Of a stretch of DNA of 64,000 bases, positions 43,145 to 48,712 are shown piece after piece. The stretch's first letter is position 1; each line of letters opens with the position of its first letter. Origin of the DNA: Asanoa siamensis (lineage in GTDB: Bacteria > Actinomycetota > Actinomycetes > Mycobacteriales > Micromonosporaceae); NCBI RefSeq assembly GCF_016862555.1, contig NZ_BONE01000009.1, forward strand, positions 1-64,000, given 5' to 3'. A program made the position numbers and the translations under genes. The notes below the pieces were generated by a model that was given only the letters and a program-made list of their open reading frames with translations, was not told the DNA's origin and did no database searches.

Positions 43145-45202
43145 ATGGGCGAACTCGATCGCCGTTCATTCCTCAAGATGATGGGAGCACCGGCGGTAGG
43201 CGCGGCACTCCCGGCCGGCCTGGACCGGGCCGTCTCGATCCCGGCCAACAACCGCACCGGTTCCATCGCCGACGTCGAGCACGTCATCTTCCTCATGCAG
43301 GAAAACCGGTCTTTCGACCACTACTTCGGCACGCTGCGTGGCGTACGCGGCTTCGCCGACCCGCACCCGATCACGCTGCCGTCCGGCAGAAGCGTGTTCC
43401 ACCAGCCGAACGGCGCCGGCGAACTGCTGCCGTTCCGGCCCGACGTACCCGATCTGGGCCAGACCTTCCTGCCCGATCCCCCGCACGGCTGGAACGACGG
43501 GCACGCGGCCTGGAACGAGGGCCGGCACGACAAGTGGGTGCCCAACAAGGGCGTCACCGCGATGACCTATCACGACCGCGGCGACCTGCCGTACCAGTTC
43601 GCGCTGGCGGACGCCTTCACGGTCTGCGACAACTACCACTGCTCGCTGCTCGGCCCGACCGACCCCAACCGCTACCACATGTGGTCGGGCTGGGTCGGCA
43701 ACGACGGCCAGGGTGGCGGGCCGGTCATCAACAACGCGGAGGCCGGGTACGACTGGTCGACGTACCCGGAACGATTGGAGCGCAACGGGATCTGCTGGAA
43801 GATCTACCAGGACATCGGCCTCGGGCTGACCGCCGCGGGCTCGTGGGGCTGGACCAGCGACCCCTACATCGGCAACTACGGCGACAACTCGCTGCTCTAC
43901 TTCCACCAGTACCAGAACGCGCCGGCCGGGACGCCGCTGGCCGACAAGGCGAAGCGGGGCACCGAGGTCAACAAGCTGGGTCGCGACCCGCTCCAGCTCC
44001 TGGCCGACCTGCGGTCCGATGTGGAGCACGACCGGCTGCCGCAGGTGTCCTGGATCGTCGCGCCGGAGGCCTACACCGAGCACCCGAACTGGGAGCCGGG
44101 ATTCGGTGCCTGGTACACCTCCCAGGTCATCGACATCCTCGCCGCGAATCCCGCGGTGTGGAGCAAGATGGCCCTGTTCATCACGTACGACGAGGAGGGC
44201 GGATTCTTCGACCACATGCCGCCGCCCACCCCACCGCAGAGCCCGGCGCAGGGTCTGTCGACGGTGTCGACCGTCAACGAGTTCTTCCCGGGCGCCGGCA
44301 GCAACAAGCCGGGTCCGTACGGCCTCGGCATGCGGGTCCCGATGGTCATCGTGTCGCCCTGGACCCGGGGCGGCTGGGTCAACTCGCAACTGTTCGACCA
44401 CACGTCGCTTATCCGGTTCATGGAGGCGCGCTTCGCCGGCCGCAACCGTGACCTGGTCGAATCCAACATCACGCCGTGGCGACGGGCCGTCGTGGGCGAC
44501 CTGACGTCGGCGTTCGACTTCAAGACGCCGAACCGGTCAAGGTCGGTGAAGCTGCCCGACACCGACGACTTCATGCCCGACAACCTGGTCCGCTTCCCCG
44601 ACCTGGTGCCGGTGCCGCCGGCCGACCAGGCGGTGCCGCGGCAGGAGAAGGGCGTCAAGCCGGCCCGGGCGCTGCCGTACGTGCTGGACGTGTCAGCCTC
44701 CCGGGACGCCGCGGCGCTGCGGTTGGAGTTCCGCAACACGGGTGCCGCGACGGCGGTGTTCCAGGTGCGCGAGGCGGGCAGCCCAGCGGCGCCGCGGTCG
44801 TACACCGTTGAACCGGGTAAGCACCTCACCGACACCTGGGCGGCGGCCGCCGCCGTGGAGGTGCACGGGCCGAACGGCTTCTTCCGCGCCTTCACGGGCG
44901 GGGAGACGGGTCTGACGGTCGGGACCTCGTACGACGAGCGCCGGCTGGAGCTCGAGCTGGCGTTCGTCAACCACAGCCGCAAGCGCGTCACGGTCACGGT
45001 CCGCGACCGCTACCGAGGCAAGCCGGTGTCGCTGACGCTGCGCCCGGGTGAGGTCGAGCGGCGGGAGTGGAAGCTCGCGCACAACCACGGCTGGTACGAC
45101 CTGGCGGTCGCGGTCGACGGTTCGGCCGTGCAGCGTCTCGCGGGGCACCTGGAGAACGGCGAGGACAGCTTCACCGACCCGGCCATGGGCGGGCTGGTCT
45201 GA
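43145..45202 (+). CDS. Tat-exported phosphocholine-type phospholipase C
   Basis: 685 residues from ATG 43145, after GGGGAGGCAG. Twin-arginine signal DRRSFLKMMGAPAVG. The phosphoesterase domain (about 40-470) contains ENRSFDHYFGTLRGVRGF, with the nucleophile and metal ligands of the acid-phosphatase-like fold, and ITYDEEGGFFDHMPPP. Two C-terminal DUF756-type beta modules follow (about 505-685), as in Pseudomonas PlcH/PlcN and mycobacterial PlcA-D. The enzyme cleaves phosphatidylcholine or other phospholipids outside the cell. It is monocistronic, with a hairpin behind. Confidence 0.93.
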   Translation: MGELDRRSFLKMMGAPAVGAALPAGLDRAVSIPANNRTGSIADVEHVIFLMQENRSFDHYFGTLRGVRGFADPHPITLPSGRSVFHQPNGAGELLPFRPDVPDLGQTFLPDPPHGWNDGHAAWNEGRHDKWVPNKGVTAMTYHDRGDLPYQFALADAFTVCDNYHCSLLGPTDPNRYHMWSGWVGNDGQGGGPVINNAEAGYDWSTYPERLERNGICWKIYQDIGLGLTAAGSWGWTSDPYIGNYGDNSLLYFHQYQNAPAGTPLADKAKRGTEVNKLGRDPLQLLADLRSDVEHDRLPQVSWIVAPEAYTEHPNWEPGFGAWYTSQVIDILAANPAVWSKMALFITYDEEGGFFDHMPPPTPPQSPAQGLSTVSTVNEFFPGAGSNKPGPYGLGMRVPMVIVSPWTRGGWVNSQLFDHTSLIRFMEARFAGRNRDLVESNITPWRRAVVGDLTSAFDFKTPNRSRSVKLPDTDDFMPDNLVRFPDLVPVPPADQAVPRQEKGVKPARALPYVLDVSASRDAAALRLEFRNTGAATAVFQVREAGSPAAPRSYTVEPGKHLTDTWAAAAAVEVHGPNGFFRAFTGGETGLTVGTSYDERRLELELAFVNHSRKRVTVTVRDRYRGKPVSLTLRPGEVERREWKLAHNHGWYDLAVAVDGSAVQRLAGHLENGEDSFTDPAMGGLV

Positions 45203-45218
45203 TCCTCTTGGCGAGCGG

Positions 45219-45247
45219 CAGGGGTGCGCGGGCACGCGTACCCCCTG
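45219..45247 (+). terminator. Hairpin terminator after phospholipase C
   Basis: CAGGGG pairs with CCCCTG and an inner TGCGCG with CGCGTA (one bulge, one wobble) around a GGCA loop, 16 bases after the stop, followed by a pyrimidine-rich TCCCTTGTGTCCT. Confidence 0.55.
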
Positions 45248-45296
45248 TCCCTTGTGTCCTGTTGTCGATAACATCGACGTCGGTTTGGGGGTGTTC

Positions 45297-45683
45297 ATGA
45301 CGTCGGACGACATCGATCAGGCGCTGAGCGCGGCACGACAAGCGCTGCGCGACGCGGCTCCGGCGCCTTCGCAGCCGCCGGAGCCACGGACCGGCGTCGC
45401 CGCCGACGGCTTGATCCAGGTGACCGCCGAGTCAGGCCGGCTCACCGAGGTGCTGATCGACCCGAGGGCGATGCGGATGCTCCCGACGGAGCTCGCCGAC
45501 CACCTTCGTGAAGCGGTTAACTCCGCCCTGGCGCGGGAGGAGGTGACCGAGGCAGCCGCGCTGCCCGACCCCGCGGCGCTGGCCCGGCAACTCGAAGAGC
45601 TGCAGAACCAGAGCGTCCGCCAGATGGCGCGGTACACCCAGTCGATCAGCGAGGTCATGGCGGCGCTCAAGCAACGGGGGTAG
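45297..45683 (+). CDS. YbaB/EbfC-like protein of a type VII secretion cluster
   Basis: 128 residues from ATG 45297, five bases after GGGGG; TAACAT at 45269-45274 may be its -10. GVAADGLIQVTAESGRLTEVLIDPRAMRM is the central beta-sheet of the YbaB nucleoid-protein family and the C-terminal helix (LARQLEELQNQSVRQMARYT) dimerises. YbaB-like proteins of this length are typical first genes in actinobacterial WXG100 clusters, where their role is unclear. It is 5 bases from the WXG100 gene. Confidence 0.85.
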   Translation: MTSDDIDQALSAARQALRDAAPAPSQPPEPRTGVAADGLIQVTAESGRLTEVLIDPRAMRMLPTELADHLREAVNSALAREEVTEAAALPDPAALARQLEELQNQSVRQMARYTQSISEVMAALKQRG

Positions 45684-45688
45684 GGCGG

Positions 45689-46018
45689 GTGACAGGTTTC
45701 CAGGTCGAGCCGGACTCGTTGCGCACCAGCGCGACGGGGCTCGACGACGTGGTTGACCGGTTCGGTGACGCGCTCGAGGAGTTCGAGACGACGATCGCGG
45801 CCTTCGGCCAACCGTGGGGCGGCGACGACCTCGGCACCATCATCGGCGAGCTCTACCTCGGCGTCCACGACCTGGCGATGGGCTGCTTCGAGAGCAACGG
45901 TGAGCTGCTCGGCCAGTTCGCCCACGGCCTGCACACGATGGCCGACAGCTTCGAGTCGGCCGAGACGGAGATCGCCGACAGCATGGCCCGGCTGCAGAGC
46001 CTGCTCGGCGGTGGCTGA
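45689..46018 (+). CDS. WXG100-like ESX secretion substrate
   Basis: 109 residues from GTG 45689, helical hairpin. FQVEPDSLRTSATGLDDVVDRF forms helix 1, PWGGDDLGTIIGELY the turn (PWGG in place of WxG) and a long second helix ends with ADSMARLQSLL. The size and turn fit the WXG100 superfamily, small secreted partners of type VII systems. No secretion ATPase (EccC) lies in the window, so a secretion system elsewhere must be used. It precedes the CpnT-N-like gene with a 3-base gap. Confidence 0.82.
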   Translation: MTGFQVEPDSLRTSATGLDDVVDRFGDALEEFETTIAAFGQPWGGDDLGTIIGELYLGVHDLAMGCFESNGELLGQFAHGLHTMADSFESAETEIADSMARLQSLLGGG

Positions 46019-46021
46019 CCG

Positions 46022-46516
46022 GTGGGCCTTCAGCTTCCCGGCGAGCTCGTCTCCCTGCTCGGCATGCTCGGCTACTCGTGGCCGGAAGCCGACGAGGAGA
46101 AGCTGTTCGAGATGGCCCAGCACTGGCTGGCACTGAGCGACCAGGTGCGGACGACCAGCGCCGACGCCGACGGCCTGGGCGCGGCGGTCGTCGCGGCCAA
46201 CACGGGCGAGGCGATCGCCGCGTTCCAGGGCAGATGGACCGGTCAAGAAGCCCCGGTGCGAAACCTCGCCGACGGCGCGACCGCCGCACAGGGCGTAGGC
46301 CTCGGCCTGATGGTCATCGCCGGCGTGGTGCTCACCCTGAAGATCAACGTGATCATCCAGCTGATCGTGCTGGCCATCCAGATCGCCCAGGCCATCGCCA
46401 CGGCGGCGGTGACGTTCGGCGCGTCCCTGGCCCAGATACCCATCTTCAAGATGATCACCTCGATGATCCTGGACCAGATCTTCGGCCTCGCGATGGACGC
46501 GCTGCTCAATGGTTAA
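46022..46516 (+). CDS. CpnT-N-like (WXG100_2) type VII effector N-terminal module with membrane helices
   Basis: 164 residues from GTG 46022. The N-terminal 40 residues (LQLPGELVSLLGMLGYSWPE, then ADEEKLFEMAQHWLAL) are the hallmark of the N-terminal domain of actinobacterial polymorphic toxins related to CpnT. AFQGRWTGQEAPV contains the WxG-type turn. Residues about 90-130 are strongly hydrophobic. In most homologues this module is fused to a long linker and a toxin; here it ends and a new ORF begins with an 8-base overlap (46509-46516). I read it as a two-gene split effector, though an ancestral frameshift is possible. Confidence 0.82.
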   Translation: MGLQLPGELVSLLGMLGYSWPEADEEKLFEMAQHWLALSDQVRTTSADADGLGAAVVAANTGEAIAAFQGRWTGQEAPVRNLADGATAAQGVGLGLMVIAGVVLTLKINVIIQLIVLAIQIAQAIATAAVTFGASLAQIPIFKMITSMILDQIFGLAMDALLNG

Positions 46517-47006
46517 AGGCCGGCAGAGACGACTCCGGCGCCAGGGCCGGAGCGGCTCGGCCCGCGGCGTCTTCGGCCCGATCGGCGATCTCCTGCGGCC
46601 GGGATACGACCTGACCAACCTGGGCCTGCCCGGCAACCGCCTGCGCCACCCGGGCGCGACGCCGTTCCCCGTACGCTCGCTGCGGGGTCAATCGATCCGT
46701 TCCTTGCGACGGCAACGCCCGAGCAACTGGCGCGAGGTGCCGACCCGCGACAACGAAGGCTTCATCTGGTTGGACGAGAACGGCGTGGAACGCCTGCGTT
46801 TCATGCGGCCGACCGGCGAGAACCCGTCGGCCAACAAATGGTCGCGCCAGGCCAACGGTTATCTGCGTTGGCAGTCGTCGCAGTCGACGCCCGGCGATGG
46901 GCCCGAAGGTAAGCTCTTCCTGGACGCCGACGGCAATGTCGTGCCGTGGAACCATCCGCAGGTCCAGGACCTGACCCACCTGGTCTACGAGGGTCCGTGG
47001 CCGTGA
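46509..47006 (+). CDS. Toxin-like C-terminal module encoded as a separate gene
   Basis: 165 residues from ATG 46509, overlapping the upstream gene by 8 bases. The first 75 residues are very basic and low in complexity (RQRRLRRQGRSG, RSLRGQSIRSLRRQR). The rest has alternating aromatic/charged beta motifs: WREVPTRDNEGFIWLDENG, LRFMRPTGENPSANKW, GYLRWQS and WNHPQVQDLTHLVYEGPWP. This shape (basic linker plus small C-terminal domain after a WXG-type module and before a small acidic protein) is that of polymorphic toxins. I do not recognise the toxin family. A nucleic-acid target is possible from the basic character but unproven. Confidence 0.65.
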   Translation: MVKGRQRRLRRQGRSGSARGVFGPIGDLLRPGYDLTNLGLPGNRLRHPGATPFPVRSLRGQSIRSLRRQRPSNWREVPTRDNEGFIWLDENGVERLRFMRPTGENPSANKWSRQANGYLRWQSSQSTPGDGPEGKLFLDADGNVVPWNHPQVQDLTHLVYEGPWP

Positions 47007-47016
47007 GGAGAACCCG

Positions 47017-47499
47017 GTGGAACTGATGCGCGACCCGCGGGATGCGCTCAACAACGTGATGGAGTCGTTCGTCTTCACGTACCGCTTCGACGCGCAGCGG
47101 CGCAGGGTCGTATTCGTCGTCGACTATCCCTTCACCTCACCGGGCAGCATCCGGGAGTTCGCCGCCTTCGTGTTCGAGGAGGCGGAGTTCCAGCGCCTGC
47201 CCGGGGACTACGCCGCCTACCAGAGCATCACGGACTTCTACCAGGGCAAGGGTCCGGGCGGCATGGTGGTCCAGCACATCGAGCAAAAGACCCTCGGCCC
47301 GGGGCGCGACTGGGTGGAACTCTATTTCGGCCCGAACTTCGGCGGGATCGCCATCACGTACGGGCGGCTGACGGGTTACACGAGAGGCTCGACGGCGACC
47401 CAGACGGGGCCGATGGACTGGCAGTACAGGGATTCGAAGACCAACGAGACGTTCCAGTTCGAGTACCCGTTCCCCGCACTCGCCGGCCCCTTGGAGTGA
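47017..47499 (+). CDS. Putative immunity protein for the adjacent toxin-like gene
   Basis: 160 residues from GTG 47017 after GAGGAGAA, ten bases behind the toxin-like gene. An alpha/beta protein with no signal or membrane part: VESFVFTYRF-like start (NVMESFVFTYRFDAQRRR), FAAFVFEEAEFQRLPGDYAA, WVELYFGPNFGGIAITYG. It is more acidic than the basic protein before it. Position, size and lack of any known domain make an immunity partner likely. This is inference from gene order. Confidence 0.6.
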   Translation: MELMRDPRDALNNVMESFVFTYRFDAQRRRVVFVVDYPFTSPGSIREFAAFVFEEAEFQRLPGDYAAYQSITDFYQGKGPGGMVVQHIEQKTLGPGRDWVELYFGPNFGGIAITYGRLTGYTRGSTATQTGPMDWQYRDSKTNETFQFEYPFPALAGPLE

Positions 47500-47855
47500 C
47501 CACCGCGGAGCCGATGAACGCGTAACCGAAGGCGCCGACCATCCAAGCAACCGCCCCGCGCCTGCGGTGAGAGCGGCCCGCTGGGTCGGCATGCCCCGCT
47601 CGGCGCTGGCATACCTTAGCCACGTCCTCCACCCGCTCGGGCGGCAACCCGGCGTGCGTAACGTCAGAGCGGCCTTCGCCGCGACGTCGAGCGTCGGAGT
47701 GCGTTTCGACCTGCCGGACTCGACTACGGCAAGTGGCGACGCCGCCGACAGGGCCCGCGGCGGTACGGGCCAACAGCCCTCGGGTACATAGCTCGCTCCC
47801 GTAGGCAGGGGAGCACGGGTCGCCGCCGCACCTTCCGCTGGTACTGTGCCCTCAT
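47500..47855. other. Spacer without a supported gene
   Basis: Between the immunity-like gene and the tRNA. Minus-strand frames crossing it have no ribosome sites and continue into the antisense of the immunity gene; one holds a short hydrophobic run (about 47480-47550) that could be a remnant of a membrane protein. TACTGT at 47842-47847 is a likely -10 for the tRNA. I see nothing else. Confidence 0.5.
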
Positions 47856-47928
47856 GGCCCAGTAGCTCAGGGGATAGAGCACCGCTCTCCTAAAGCGGGT
47901 GTCGCGCGTTCGAATCGCGCCTGGGCCA
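47856..47928 (+). tRNA. tRNA-Arg (anticodon CCU)
   Basis: 73 bases fold as a full cloverleaf: acceptor GGCCCAG/CTGGGCC with discriminator A, D arm GCTC/GAGC, anticodon stem CCGCT/AGCGG with loop CTCCTAA (anticodon CCT at 47889-47891), short variable arm and T arm GCGCG TTCGAAT CGCGC. The CCA end is not encoded. It reads AGG codons. tRNA-Arg genes are frequent integration sites, and the sequence just downstream changes in character. Confidence 0.95.
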
Positions 47929-48467
47929 CAGCAGAGCTCCCGAGCGACGGATCTCGTCCAACAACGGAGGGGGAGGTCGCACGTCCACACGGGACCTGTT
48001 GCGGCCCGAAGTTGGTCTGGGTGGGATCGACGTCAGTGTCGAACCTCGTCGGCGCTCCACCGCGGAGCAGCGGATCGCACATATTCACCACGCGAGTCCG
48101 GACGCCGCTGCAGCCACTTAATCGCTGCACCTAAGACCCATGCTTCTCAGAACGACGCATCGACCCGGGGCATTGGCCGGCGGGGACCGCTGACCCCATT
48201 CCATCACCACAGGCATCGCAGTGACCTTGCGTAGCCCTGCGCCATTGACCACCCGGTCTGATACCCGAACGCGCCGTTCAACGGCTGGTTCGGCAGGGCG
48301 GCGTCCCACAGCTTTCAAAGTAGTTTCAACGCTGCTCAAAGGGGGTTCTGGGGGCCACGAGATCGACGTAGCCTTTTCGCATGCCCTCGTCGTGATCTGC
48401 AGGTCGCCTCCTCCGACGGGCACCAAGGCGCCTTCACGATCACGCCATTCGACCCGAAAGGATCGCC
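47929..48467. other. Spacer downstream of tRNA-Arg, lower G+C, no supported gene
   Basis: 540 bases with visibly less G+C than the flanking genes and no frame with a convincing start or family. The last 150 bases hold the presumed control region of the lanthipeptide precursor. I looked for a second copy of the tRNA 3' end as an attachment site and for integrase remnants and found neither. Confidence 0.5.
48315..48342 (+). promoter_or_regulatory. Heptad direct repeats upstream of the lanthipeptide precursor
   Basis: TCAAAGT, TCAACGC and TCAAAGG start at 48315, 48326 and 48336, i.e. 11 and 10 bases apart on the same helix face. Spaced heptads of this kind are bound by SARP-type activators. The downstream gene starts at 48468. 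Assignment is tentative. Confidence 0.3.
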
Positions 48468-48647
48468 ATGACGGCCCTACTCGAACTCGCCCCTCGCGAC
48501 GCTGGAACCATTCCGGAGGAGCTGCACGTGGAATTCGTGGACAGCGCCTCCCTCCATGAGGTCGTCGCCTGCTACGTGACGTGCACAATTCGGTGCAACT
48601 ACTCGGACTCGAGTCACTTCGCTGCCGAAGACGAGATCCTCAACTGA
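48468..48647 (+). CDS. Lanthipeptide precursor peptide (candidate)
   Basis: 59 residues from ATG 48468, six bases after AAAGGA. The N-terminal part (about 1-34) is an acidic, Cys-free leader-like helix: MTALLELAPRDAGTIPEELH, then VEFVDSASLHEVVA. The C-terminal part CYVTCTIRCNYSDSSHF has Cys35, Cys39 and Cys43 with Thr38, Thr40, Ser46, Ser48 and Ser49 as dehydration sites, enough for up to three (methyl)lanthionine rings. It ends with an acidic tail, AAEDEILN. Sixty-five bases downstream is the synthetase gene on the same strand. The location, leader/core split and Cys/Ser/Thr pattern make a precursor the best reading. The ring pattern cannot be predicted by eye. Confidence 0.8.
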   Translation: MTALLELAPRDAGTIPEELHVEFVDSASLHEVVACYVTCTIRCNYSDSSHFAAEDEILN

Positions 48648-48712
48648 ACAACCGCGTCCGATCCGCCTAAACGGCCGCAGCTCGGTTTACAACACTGTCG
48701 GAACAATCAGAG

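Noticed and set aside
47354-47773. Minus-strand ORF with a hydrophobic C-terminal run
   Set aside because: It overlaps the better supported immunity-like gene, and has no ribosome site or homologous motif.
48118-48588. Minus-strand ORF opposite the lanthipeptide precursor
   Set aside because: Arg-rich shadow of the precursor and its control region; no start signal.
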